Source: Gammaproteobacteria bacterium (GTDB lineage Bacteria; Pseudomonadota; Gammaproteobacteria; CAISUE01). From it: a DNA stretch of 64,000 bases. The stretch lies in assembly GCA_021156105.1 (NCBI GenBank), contig JAJNBD010000006.1:1-64000 (forward strand), in the 5' to 3' direction. Every line of letters starts with the position of its first letter. The stretch's first letter is position 1. A program made the position numbers and the translations under genes. Below the pieces are notes generated by a model, which searched no databases, was not told the DNA's origin, and saw nothing but the letters and a program-made list of their open reading frames with translations. Positions 53,933 to 62,715 of the stretch are shown piece after piece.

Positions 53933-56830
53933 ATGAATAATACAACGCTGCAATATATTTTATTGCCTGTGCATCAAGATAAAGGCTTGCCTTTGCTGGG
54001 TTTGCAGGTCTTTTGCAAGCGTGATGGTAAAACTGCGCGCCACATACCTTTTGAAAGTTTGTTTGAATCAAGCGATCAGTTTCAAGAGGCAGACCAGAAA
54101 CTACTGCATTGGTTAAAGTTAGCTTTTCAACAGCAGCAATTAACGAATCCTTCTAATCAGGCGCTTATTTTATCTGGAGAGTTTGGTGCGGAAGTTTTGC
54201 CAGTTTTATTGGCAAGTAAGCGCTGCCATTGGTTGAGTACACAAAGCCCAAGCTTGCAAGAAGGTGAAGCAAGAAACGCTGCCTTAGAGTGGCAATCAGA
54301 AGGCAATAAGTTAAGAAAGTTAAAATGTCATTTAGCGGGTCGCTCAGGCATTTTGTTTAACCTTAAACCTCTATGGTATTTTGATCAGCATACTTGGCAA
54401 TGTGGTATTGCTCCAATTAATGTTGATCACAAAGTTCTCAATAAATTGTTGGAAGCGCCAGCAATGACGGATCAGCAGATTCGAACATTAGAAAATCTTT
54501 TAGGCAACATTGGGGCGGCACCAGAAAAAAAGCATACGGTCTCGGAGAATCTAGACGCTGCACAAATGGAGCCAGTATTAAATCTTTTAATGCTCTCGGT
54601 TCAGGCGGATAATCCTTATGATGCGAGTAAAAAAATTATTCTTAAAGTACCTGCCGTTGAGCTTTCCTTTCATTATGCAAATAAAAATTTTCTTGGTTAT
54701 GATAAAACCAATGATCTTGCGCTGCGTAACGATAGCAAAGAGGAAGAGGCTGTTAAACTATTACGTAATACAGGTTTAGTTGATGTCAGAGAGACTAAGT
54801 TACAGGTTTTAGATTTGTCGTCAGAATCTGCTTGCTTTATTTTTCCGAGTGAAGATGGTGCCGTATGGCTTTCTTTTAATTTAAAAGAATTGCCGGAGTT
54901 TAAAAAGAGAGGTTGGTGTATTAAAACCGCTGCTGATTATCCTTATCATGTGGTAGAAGAATCTGATATTGAATGGTATACGCAGTTAGAAGATGTTGGC
55001 CAGCATAATTGGTTTGACGTTGAGTTGGGTATCCATATCAATGGTGAAAAAATTAATTTGCTACCGTTGATCGTTTCTGCTTTAGAAAATTTAGTGTTAA
55101 AGCAGGGTGGTCATATAGAGAATTTGCCTATTGAAGAGCATATTTTGGCAAAACTACCTGATGGACGTTTGTTGCCTATCCCTATCACGCGCTTAAAGCC
55201 AATTTTAAATGTTTTAACAGAATTATTTGATCGTCATCATTTAAATAAATTTGGCAAAATGCGTTTGTCTCGTGTGCGAGCAGCACAGCTTTTGGCGTTA
55301 GAAAAAGAAGCAGATAGTTATCTAAAAATGCGCTGGTGGGGGACGCAGTCTTTAGAAGCGCTGGCGCGTCAATTAGAGCATGTTGAAAGTTGCAAGCATG
55401 TCTCGCCACCTAAATATTTGCGAACAGAGCTGCGACCTTATCAACAGCTAGGCTTAAACTGGTTACAATTTTTGCGCGAGTTTCAATTAGGCGGCATTTT
55501 GGCTGATGATATGGGGCTTGGAAAAACCGTGCAAACACTTGCACATATTGCTGTTGAAAAAGAATCTGGACGTTTAAAAAATCCCTGCCTTGTTGTTTGT
55601 CCGACAACGTTAATTACTAACTGGCTTAATGAAGCTAAAAAATATTGCCCTGAGTTGCGCGTACTATTACTACATGGTATTTCGCGCCAAGAGCATTTTG
55701 ATAAAATTGAAAGCGTTGATATCGTGTTGACGACTTATCCTTTGATTGTGCGAGATTATGAAATTCTTGAAAAGAAAAAATTTCATTTGTTAATTCTTGA
55801 CGAAGCACAAATTATTAAAAATGCTCGCAGCAAGGCTGCTTTATATGTGAACCATTTACATGCTGAACACCGAGTTTGCTTGACGGGTACGCCACTAGAG
55901 AACCACCTGGGTGAATTATGGTCGCTGTTTAACTTTTTGATGCCAGGTTTCTTAGGGGATAGTAAACAATTTGCAAGATTTTTCCGCATTCCAATTGAGC
56001 GGCAGCAAGACCAAGAGCGTAAACAGATTTTAAAAAAACGTATTGCATCATTTATGCTCAGACGTACAAAACAAAGTGTTGCATTGGAGTTGCCTGAAAA
56101 AAATGAGATTACGCAGGTAATTGAGCTTGAAACAATTCAGCGCGATCTTTATGAAAGTGTACGTTTGTCGTTAAATGAAAATATTCAGCTAGCCATTGAG
56201 AAACGTGGATTAGCTAATTCGCAAATTATTATTTTAGATGCTTTATTAAAGCTTCGCCAAGTTTGCTGTGATCCACGGTTGTTAAAACTATCCAGTGCGC
56301 AAAAAGTTGAAGCAGGATCAGCAAAGCTGCAATATTTATGTGATGTCCTGCCAAGTATGATTGAAGAAGGACGAAAAATCCTGTTGTTTTCTCAATTTAC
56401 GGAGATGCTTGAGCTAATTGAGCAAGAAGTAAAACGTATGGGAATTTCTTATGTAAAACTAACAGGTCAAACTCAAGACCGTGCTGCGCCGATTGACGAT
56501 TTTCAAGAGGGTAAAGCCCCCTTGTTTTTAATTAGCCTTAAAGCAGGTGGTTTAGGTTTAAACTTAACTGCTGCAGACACAGTCATTCACTATGATCCTT
56601 GGTGGAACCCCGCAGTTGAGCGTCAAGCAACAGACCGTGCTTATCGTATCGGCCAAAATAAATCGGTCTTCGTTTATAAGCTCATCATGGCTGGAACCAT
56701 TGAAGAGAAAATTCTTGCCTTGCAAGAGCGCAAAAAAGAATTGTTAGATATTTTTGACGTTGACGATGCTGATAGTGTGAAAAAAATTTCTGCCACAGAC
56801 TTACAAATGATTTTAGGTTATATCACTTAA
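53933..56830 (+). CDS. SNF2-family helicase-like ATPase
   Basis: 965 residues. N-terminal ~500 residues of uncertain fold, then DExx ATPase domain: GGILADDMGLGKTVQTLAHI (Walker A), LLILDEAQIIKN (DEAQ box), CLTGTPLENHLGELWS; then helicase C-terminal domain: ILLFSQFTEMLELIEQ, SLKAGGLGLNLTAADTVIHY, DRAYRIGQNKSVFVYKLI. Such proteins slide along DNA and remodel protein-DNA or polymerase complexes; a RapA-like role is possible but the N-terminus differs from RapA. Single gene, 43 bases after deoC. Confidence 0.9.
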   Translation: MNNTTLQYILLPVHQDKGLPLLGLQVFCKRDGKTARHIPFESLFESSDQFQEADQKLLHWLKLAFQQQQLTNPSNQALILSGEFGAEVLPVLLASKRCHWLSTQSPSLQEGEARNAALEWQSEGNKLRKLKCHLAGRSGILFNLKPLWYFDQHTWQCGIAPINVDHKVLNKLLEAPAMTDQQIRTLENLLGNIGAAPEKKHTVSENLDAAQMEPVLNLLMLSVQADNPYDASKKIILKVPAVELSFHYANKNFLGYDKTNDLALRNDSKEEEAVKLLRNTGLVDVRETKLQVLDLSSESACFIFPSEDGAVWLSFNLKELPEFKKRGWCIKTAADYPYHVVEESDIEWYTQLEDVGQHNWFDVELGIHINGEKINLLPLIVSALENLVLKQGGHIENLPIEEHILAKLPDGRLLPIPITRLKPILNVLTELFDRHHLNKFGKMRLSRVRAAQLLALEKEADSYLKMRWWGTQSLEALARQLEHVESCKHVSPPKYLRTELRPYQQLGLNWLQFLREFQLGGILADDMGLGKTVQTLAHIAVEKESGRLKNPCLVVCPTTLITNWLNEAKKYCPELRVLLLHGISRQEHFDKIESVDIVLTTYPLIVRDYEILEKKKFHLLILDEAQIIKNARSKAALYVNHLHAEHRVCLTGTPLENHLGELWSLFNFLMPGFLGDSKQFARFFRIPIERQQDQERKQILKKRIASFMLRRTKQSVALELPEKNEITQVIELETIQRDLYESVRLSLNENIQLAIEKRGLANSQIIILDALLKLRQVCCDPRLLKLSSAQKVEAGSAKLQYLCDVLPSMIEEGRKILLFSQFTEMLELIEQEVKRMGISYVKLTGQTQDRAAPIDDFQEGKAPLFLISLKAGGLGLNLTAADTVIHYDPWWNPAVERQATDRAYRIGQNKSVFVYKLIMAGTIEEKILALQERKKELLDIFDVDDADSVKKISATDLQMILGYIT

Positions 56831-56972
56831 ACTGCTCTTCCTAATCATTAAAGTTTGGTTTTCTATTTATAGCACTAAATGTTTTTACCAGCTGTTACTT
56901 AAAAGCCAAATTAGGTACAATGGCAGGCTAATTGCCTAGGGGGTTGTTTGCTAAATAGGCAAGCATTAAAGG

Positions 56973-58160
56973 GTGAACATGTATTACACGTTAAAATCTC
57001 GAGAGTTTTATTGTTTATTATTGGCGCAATTTTTGTCAGCAGTTGGTGATAATGCAATTTTTATTGCGGCAATAGCGTTAATTAAGCAGAGCTCTTCACA
57101 CCCAGCTTTCTGGGGCGCATTATTGCAAGCTTCCTTTTTGATTGCTTATATTATTTTAGCGCCTTATGTCGGGCCATTGGCGGATGGTTGTGCAAAATCT
57201 CGAGTAATGCTGTTTTCCAATGCACTGAAATTTTTTGGTGCTGTTGCCATGTTTTATGGCTTTGATCCTTTGCTCTGTTATGCGGTTATTGGGGTTGGGG
57301 CGGCAGCTTATAGTCCAGCGAAATATGGTATTTTAATTGAAATGTTTCCTGCAAGCTTATTGGTTCGTGCTAATGGTTACTTAGAAGGAAGTACCATCGT
57401 CGCTATTTTATTAGGTGTGACTATCGCGGGAAAGATGGCAGATATTTCTTTAATATTTTTATTTTTCTTTTGCGCCTTGCTTTACTTTGCGGCTGGCGTG
57501 ATTAATCTTTTTATTCCAAAAATCCAACCGCTTCATACATTTTCTTTACTGCAATTAAAAACTTATACTTTACAGTTTTGGGGGAAATTTACTTATTTTA
57601 TTCGCCAAACACCTGCGCGCTTTAGTTTAATGGGCACAACGACATTTTGGTCTGTAGGAACTAGCTTGCGCTTAATTTTATTTGCTTGGATCCCTTTTAT
57701 TTTTTTCAAAGAAAATAATGCTTTGCCCTCAACCCTCATGGGGACTTTATCTATTGGTATTGTCGCTGGGGCATTACTAGCGGGTCAATGGATTGATTTA
57801 TCGCATGTTAAACGGGTGCTGTTGCCAGGCTTCTTTCTTGGACTTTTAGTTTCTAGTATTGTCTTTATTCATCATTTGTGGATATTATTTCTTTTAATGA
57901 TTGCCATTGGTTTTTGTGGGGGTTTATTTGCAGTGCCACTGAATGCGTTGTTACAAGATGTTGGACATAAAACAGTAGGAGCTGGTGTAGCTTTAGCTTT
58001 TCAAAATTTTTGTGAAAATAGCGGCATGTTGGCGTTTACGTTGGTTTATAGTTTGCTACTACAATTGCATCTCCCGCTACCTTGGATTGTCTTCACTCTC
58101 GGCTTAGTCATGATCAGTGTGGTTGGTATGCTTTCTTTTAAAAGCTATACTGCTGCATAA
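56973..58160 (+). CDS. lplT: Lysophospholipid transporter LplT (MFS)
   Basis: Flips lysophospholipids back across the inner membrane for re-acylation. Characteristic stretches LLLAQFLSAVGDNAIFIAAI, GVGAAAYSPAKYGILIEMFP, FSLMGTTTFWSVGTSLR and PLNALLQDVGHKTVGAGVAL align with E. coli LplT by memory. 395 residues, about 12 membrane segments. In E. coli the aas acyltransferase is next door; here it is not. Confidence 0.9.
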   Translation: MNMYYTLKSREFYCLLLAQFLSAVGDNAIFIAAIALIKQSSSHPAFWGALLQASFLIAYIILAPYVGPLADGCAKSRVMLFSNALKFFGAVAMFYGFDPLLCYAVIGVGAAAYSPAKYGILIEMFPASLLVRANGYLEGSTIVAILLGVTIAGKMADISLIFLFFFCALLYFAAGVINLFIPKIQPLHTFSLLQLKTYTLQFWGKFTYFIRQTPARFSLMGTTTFWSVGTSLRLILFAWIPFIFFKENNALPSTLMGTLSIGIVAGALLAGQWIDLSHVKRVLLPGFFLGLLVSSIVFIHHLWILFLLMIAIGFCGGLFAVPLNALLQDVGHKTVGAGVALAFQNFCENSGMLAFTLVYSLLLQLHLPLPWIVFTLGLVMISVVGMLSFKSYTAA

Positions 58161-58181
58161 GTGGATTATTAAAGAGACGTT

Positions 58182-58220
58182 ATGCTAAGGCAACCAAGTC
58201 TTTTAGCATGTTATTTTTCT
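58182..58220 (+). terminator. Possible terminator of lplT
   Basis: ATGCTAA (58182-58188) pairs with TTAGCAT (58203-58209), followed by GTTATTTTTCT. Short stem, long loop, moderate T run. Confidence 0.5.
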
Positions 58221-58267
58221 CTCCTTAAAATAATTACAAGAAAGCATAGATAAAATTTATTGCAATT

Positions 58268-58993
58268 TTATGACAAAGCTAGTTCAAAAATACAAGAAAA
58301 GCAACTGCCTTTGCCAGGCGTGCTTTCAATTTTTAGTTGAGCATCATGACGCAAAAGAACATGTTTGACAATCGCAAGGCCTAAACCTGTTCCACCGCTG
58401 GCGCGAGAGCGATCACGATCTACGCGGTAAAATCTTTCTGTGATTCTAGGGAGGTGTTCTGGTGCAATGCCAAGGCCACTATCTTTAACAGAAAAAATAG
58501 CATGCTGGCTATCATGAAACCATCGAATATCAATAGTGCCTTGACCGGGTGTGTAGTTAACAGCATTAAAAATGAGGTTGGAAAATACACTGCGCAATTC
58601 ATCTTCTACGCCTAATATTTTAAGGTTTTCATCTGTTGTTAAAAAAATTTGATGCTGTCTGTCTGCGCTTAACGCCTTAGCGTCTTTTATAATTTGCTTG
58701 AGCAAGCTTGTAACATCCACTTGCTTAAAACTCTCTTCTGTAGGCGTGTCAGCTTCAAGTCGTGATAATAATAGCAAGTCCTCGACTAATCTTTCCATGC
58801 GTGAAGTTTGCGCTTGCATTTGTTCATATATTTTTTTCTTTGGCGAATTTTTTGTTTGTTCAACTAATGTTTCGAGGTAGCCATGTAGAACGGTTAATGG
58901 TGTGCGCAACTCATGTGAGACATTGGCGACGAAGTCTTGGCGCATGCGCTCTAAATGATGTAAGCGTTTTTCTAGATCTTTAATTTTGGTCAT
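58268..58993 (-). CDS. phoR: Phosphate-regulon sensor kinase PhoR, lacking the membrane part
   Basis: 241 residues that begin right before the phosphorylation helix: phospho-His27 in FVANVSHELRTPLTVLHGYL, then the N box NLIFNAVNYTPGQG, DSGLGIAPEHLPRITERFYR and GGTGLGLAIVKHVLL. These match PhoR closely. E. coli PhoR has 431 residues with two membrane helices and a PAS domain; both are missing here. The gene overlaps the phoB stop by four bases, so no coding sequence was cut off by a misread start. It must act as a soluble kinase/phosphatase. Confidence 0.88.
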   Translation of the reverse strand: MTKIKDLEKRLHHLERMRQDFVANVSHELRTPLTVLHGYLETLVEQTKNSPKKKIYEQMQAQTSRMERLVEDLLLLSRLEADTPTEESFKQVDVTSLLKQIIKDAKALSADRQHQIFLTTDENLKILGVEDELRSVFSNLIFNAVNYTPGQGTIDIRWFHDSQHAIFSVKDSGLGIAPEHLPRITERFYRVDRDRSRASGGTGLGLAIVKHVLLRHDAQLKIESTPGKGSCFSCIFELALS

Positions 58994-59685
58994 GGTTGAA
59001 CCATCTTGTAGCCGCTGCCGCGAACGGTTTGAATTATTTCACTACAACCATAAGGTGAAAGGACTGCTCTTAAGCGTTTGATTTGCACGTCAACGACACG
59101 GTCTGTTTTTTCTAGTGCATTTTCCCAAACATGTTGTAATAGTTGGTCGCGCGAATAGGTTCGGTTTGGATGTTTCATAAAAAAGGCTAATAATCGATAG
59201 TTAACTGGCGTCAAGGAAAGAATATCATTTTTTATTTTTACTTCATGCTTTTGTAGATTAAGCGCAATATCACCAATGACCAACACTTCATCAGGGTAAG
59301 CAATTGGGCCACGTTTTAAAATTGAGCGAATTCTTGCAATCAATTCGCGAGGCGAGAAGGGCTTGGTAATATAATCATCGGCTCCTGCATCAAAACCTTT
59401 AATTTTATTTTCTTCTTCAGCTTTAGCGGTTAATAGAATAATAGGAATGTTTTTAGTTAATGTGGCTGAGCGCAAAGCTTTAGCAAATTCTACACCAGAC
59501 ATGCCGGGTAACATCCAGTCTAATAAAATGATATCAGGTTGGCGGTCAGCGATGCATGTTTTTGCTTGCGCGGTATTTTCTGCCTCAGTAACTACAAACT
59601 CAGCTGGCAAGGAAAATTTAATCATGTCTCTGATCGGTGCTTCATCTTCGACAATAAGCAAATGGATTTTTTTTGATGTTGTCAT
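58990..59685 (-). CDS. phoB: Phosphate-regulon response regulator PhoB
   Basis: 231 residues: receiver domain with phospho-Asp56 (IILLDWMLPGMSG), LLTAKAEEENKIKGFDAGAD, DYITKPFSPRELIARI, and a winged-helix OmpR-type DNA-binding domain (YSRDQLLQHVWENALEKTDR, VQTVRGSGYK region). Activates Pho genes when phosphate is low. It starts 20 bases after pit and is followed by phoR with overlap. Confidence 0.94.
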   Translation of the reverse strand: MTTSKKIHLLIVEDEAPIRDMIKFSLPAEFVVTEAENTAQAKTCIADRQPDIILLDWMLPGMSGVEFAKALRSATLTKNIPIILLTAKAEEENKIKGFDAGADDYITKPFSPRELIARIRSILKRGPIAYPDEVLVIGDIALNLQKHEVKIKNDILSLTPVNYRLLAFFMKHPNRTYSRDQLLQHVWENALEKTDRVVDVQIKRLRAVLSPYGCSEIIQTVRGSGYKMVQP

Positions 59686-59705
59686 GTGATGTTCCTTGGT
59701 AGCGC

Positions 59706-60683
59706 TTAAAGTATTTTAACCCATATAAATAGTGATGCAAGTAGCGCAGTGCAAGGAAGTGTCAGCATCCAAGCATAAGTGATTTTTTTAAGGGTTTTCC
59801 AGTTCACGTGGGACCAGCCTTTGCGTAAGCCAATGCCTGCAACCGAGCCGGTAACGATGTGAGTGGTAGAGACGGGTATGCCAAGATACGTCGCTGCAAA
59901 TAACACTAATGCAGAAGCGCTTTCTGCTGCAGCCCCGCCTTTTGCATTAAGCGGCGTGATTTTTTCGCCGAGTGTTTTAACAACGCGCCAGCCGCCAGCA
60001 AGTGTACCTAAAGCCATCACTAAGTTACAGCTAATAATAACCCAGAGGGGTACATAAAAATTGGGGCCAATTAAGTGTGAAGCGTATAATAATAAAGCAA
60101 TAATACCCATGGTTTTTTGCGCATCATTCCCGCCATGTCCGAGGCTTAATAATGCTGAAGAAATTAATTGTAAGCTTTTGGTGAACCTTACTGAACCTGA
60201 TGTTTGTAGCCTTTTAAAAAGCATTAGTAAGAGGAAGCTGATGCCAAATCCTAAGAGAGGGGAAATTAAAATTGCTGCAAAAATTTTTATTAACCCGCTA
60301 GCATATAAATTATGCCAACCACTGCTTGCAATAACGGCACCTATTAAACCGCCGATTAAGGCGTGAGAAGAGCTAGAGGGTAAACCAAAATACCAAGTGA
60401 TTAGATTAAATAAAATTGCGCCGCTTAATGCAGAAAAAATGACATAGGCATTAATACAGCTCTGCGCGACTAAGTCATTTCCAAAAGTTGCAGCAACGTT
60501 TAAATGAAAAAATAAAAAGGCAATAAAATTAAAAAAAGCTGCCCATAATACAGCAGTAAAAGGCTTTAACGCGCCGGTTGAAACGATTGTGGCAATAGAG
60601 TTTGCTGCGTCATGGCAGCCATTGAGAAAATCAAAAATAAGTGCAGTAAATATGACAAAATAAATAAAATATAAGCTATGCAT
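59706..60683 (-). CDS. pit: Low-affinity inorganic phosphate transporter, Pit family
   Basis: 325 residues with about ten membrane segments. Signature repeats: DFLNGCHDAANSIATIVSTG near the start and SLGHGGNDAQKTMGIIALL in the middle, with GGAVAES-type GGAAAESASALVLF and GIPVSTTHIVTGSVAGIG near the end. Takes up phosphate (or metal phosphate) driven by protons. First gene of pit-phoB-phoR on the minus strand. Confidence 0.93.
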   Translation of the reverse strand: MHSLYFIYFVIFTALIFDFLNGCHDAANSIATIVSTGALKPFTAVLWAAFFNFIAFLFFHLNVAATFGNDLVAQSCINAYVIFSALSGAILFNLITWYFGLPSSSSHALIGGLIGAVIASSGWHNLYASGLIKIFAAILISPLLGFGISFLLLMLFKRLQTSGSVRFTKSLQLISSALLSLGHGGNDAQKTMGIIALLLYASHLIGPNFYVPLWVIISCNLVMALGTLAGGWRVVKTLGEKITPLNAKGGAAAESASALVLFAATYLGIPVSTTHIVTGSVAGIGLRKGWSHVNWKTLKKITYAWMLTLPCTALLASLFIWVKIL

Positions 60684-60710
60684 TTTTATTCTCCTATATA
60701 ATTTTTGAGA

Positions 60711-60744
60711 ATAATACCTAGCTTATGTTACAAATTGATGACAA
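60711..60744 (-). promoter_or_regulatory. Pho box and promoter upstream of pit-phoB-phoR
   Basis: On the minus strand TTGTCAT-CAAT-TTGTAAC (60744 to 60727) gives two 7-base half-sites spaced by 4, like the PhoB consensus CTGTCAT-4-CTGTCAT. Ten bases later comes TATTAT (60716 to 60711) as the -10. This is the classic spacing where the Pho box replaces the -35. GGAG follows near the ATG. The second half-site matches less well. Confidence 0.75.
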
Positions 60745-60805
60745 AAATAGTATTTTTTGTGAGAAAGGGCGACGGGCAAGTCGCCCCTTGTTTTACTGTA
60801 TAGAC

Positions 60806-61702
60806 TTAAGCAGTCGTGGGAGTTCTTGGTTCTATGAGATTAGTAAGTTTACGATTTTTTATCGTGGTGTTAATGCTGTTAAGATTCGCTTGATACCAAC
60901 TGATATAATTCATGTCGGGTGGCATTAGTTCAGAGACGCCAACAATTGCAATATTCGCGTTCATGGCAATTTCTTTGATCATATCGGTTGTCGGGTCTTT
61001 GACTTGCTCGTTATAAACTAATAGTACAACCTTGTGACTTTTTAAATCATCGATGATTTGTGCCCGGTCTTTCGCAGAAGGTTCGGTGTCATTCATAATG
61101 CTTAATTGAAAACCTTGGTCCAATACGTTGAAACCTAGCGCGTCAAGCAGGTAGCCAGCAACGGGTTCCGTTGCGGTGATGGGTAAATTTGGGTAGTGAG
61201 TTTTTAAAACATTTATTTGCTGTTGAAGCTGGTTTGTTTTATCTAAAAAATTATCAAGATTTTTTTGATATTCTGCTTGATGGCTTGGATCATTTTTAAT
61301 AAGGATGCCTGCTAGTGTTTTGGCAAAACTTTCAACATAAGCTAAATTGTACCAAAGGTGTGGATTGCTACCGGTTGTAACATTATTCACTTTGGCAACA
61401 TTAATCACTTGGGCTTTTGTGTCATTTAAAAGATTAACTGCCCAAGGATCATAATCTGCGCCATTAACGATCATGATATCTTCTGAGCTTAGGGAATTTA
61501 ATAATTTCACTGTTTTAGGATCAGCGCTGAATAAGTGAGGATCTTGATTGGGGTTATTTAATATGCTGCTGACGCTGACATTCTTACCGCCAAGGGCTTG
61601 AGCAATATTGCCATACATATTTTCAGCGGCAACAATGTGGATATTGGCATAAGCAGAAATTGCCATTAAGGTTAAAGCCAAAAATAAAATAAAACGGCGC
61701 AT
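60806..61702 (-). CDS. Periplasmic metal-binding protein of a Zn/Mn ABC transporter (ZnuA family)
   Basis: 298 residues from ATG 61702, with GAGGAGAG ideally placed upstream; the frame also opens at a TTG at 61720. Signal peptide MRRFILFLALTLMAISAYA. Metal-site candidates: His in QDPHLFSADP (about 60), His in SNPHLWYNL (about 120), Glu in TATEPVAGYLLDALGF, and Asp near the end (MPPDMNY). The set is like manganese/zinc cluster A-I proteins. No ATPase or permease gene is adjacent: pit follows after its own promoter. Confidence 0.85.
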   Translation of the reverse strand: MRRFILFLALTLMAISAYANIHIVAAENMYGNIAQALGGKNVSVSSILNNPNQDPHLFSADPKTVKLLNSLSSEDIMIVNGADYDPWAVNLLNDTKAQVINVAKVNNVTTGSNPHLWYNLAYVESFAKTLAGILIKNDPSHQAEYQKNLDNFLDKTNQLQQQINVLKTHYPNLPITATEPVAGYLLDALGFNVLDQGFQLSIMNDTEPSAKDRAQIIDDLKSHKVVLLVYNEQVKDPTTDMIKEIAMNANIAIVGVSELMPPDMNYISWYQANLNSINTTIKNRKLTNLIEPRTPTTA

Positions 61703-61775
61703 ATTGCATTCTCTCCTCAATTATTTTTTTAACTTATAAATTCCAAGCACAAGTGATGCCAAGTTTTAAAAGACT

Positions 61776-62279
61776 TTATTGTAACATTTGTGTTAATTGC
61801 TGTAAGGCAAAGGCACAAGCTTGCAGACGAATAGCTTCACGGCTGCCTTCAAATTGTTCTAAGCGCGTACTAGGTGGGTGGCCTTGCTGACCAAACGCAA
61901 ACCACACGGTTCCGACGGGTTTATCGATGCTTCCACCATCTGGACCGGCAATGCCTGTGATGGCTACGCCTATATCAACTTGTTTTAATAAACCTTCTAA
62001 CATAGCGCGGGCACAAGTTTCACTTACCGCACCATGCTGCTGAATGGTCTCAGGTAAAACGCCTAAGAGTGAGATTTTTGCTTGGTTAGAGTAAGTAATT
62101 ATCGCTCGATCAAACCATTTTGATGATCCCGCAAATGAGGTAAGTTGTGCGGCTAATAACCCGCCGGTACAGGACTCTGCGGTGCCTAATAATAAGTTTT
62201 TAGCTTTTAATCTATTAGCTAAAAGATTAATTTGGTTTGCCAGTTCGTGGCTTGTCTCTAGGGGGCTTTCAAAAGGCAT
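61776..62279 (-). CDS. pncC: Nicotinamide-nucleotide amidase (CinA C-terminal type)
   Basis: 167 residues. Converts NMN to NaMN in NAD salvage. Catalytic Ser in TAESCTGGLLAAQLTSFAGS, plus AITGIAGPDGGS and GTVWFAFG. Its start overlaps the rimI end by 22 bases. nadK lies two genes upstream, so NAD-metabolism genes cluster here. Confidence 0.93.
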   Translation of the reverse strand: MPFESPLETSHELANQINLLANRLKAKNLLLGTAESCTGGLLAAQLTSFAGSSKWFDRAIITYSNQAKISLLGVLPETIQQHGAVSETCARAMLEGLLKQVDIGVAITGIAGPDGGSIDKPVGTVWFAFGQQGHPPSTRLEQFEGSREAIRLQACAFALQQLTQMLQ

Positions 62280-62710
62280 AATTCGCTCGCATATAGTAAT
62301 GCATCTTCGCGTCCTATCTTGTTTGGATAATAATTTTTGCGCACTCCCATTTGATTAAAGCCTAGGGTTTCATAAAGCTTAATGGCAGGGGTATTGCTTG
62401 CACGAACTTCTAAAAAAATTCGTTCAAAATTTTCATCGCAAAGTTTTTGCATTAGCGTTTGAAGTAACTTTTTACCAAATCCTTGCCCTTGATAAGCAGG
62501 ATTAACGGCAATATTAAATAATTCTGCTTCAGGGAAAATTCTTTCAATACAAGCAAAAGCAACAAGCGTGCCTTCATGGTAAAGGCCAAAATTTGAGGAT
62601 TTTTTACGTAACTGCTGGCTTAAATTTTCAAGACTCCAGGGAAACGCATGAGCGCTTTTTTCTATGGCCCAAATTTTATCGAAGTCTTCTAATGACAAGG
62701 TTTTAATCAT
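62258..62710 (-). CDS. rimI: GNAT acetyltransferase RimI
   Basis: 150 residues. Acetylates the N-terminus of S18 in E. coli. Acetyl-CoA motif VNPAYQGQGFGKKLL and the C-terminal IFLEVRASNTPAIKLYETLG then FNQMGVRKNYYP are typical. I use ATG 62710 rather than the TTG at 62731, since the core begins there. It starts 6 bases past the nadK stop; the three genes nadK-rimI-pncC form one minus-strand unit. Confidence 0.9.
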   Translation of the reverse strand: MIKTLSLEDFDKIWAIEKSAHAFPWSLENLSQQLRKKSSNFGLYHEGTLVAFACIERIFPEAELFNIAVNPAYQGQGFGKKLLQTLMQKLCDENFERIFLEVRASNTPAIKLYETLGFNQMGVRKNYYPNKIGREDALLYASELCLLKAP

Positions 62711-62715
62711 TTGAA

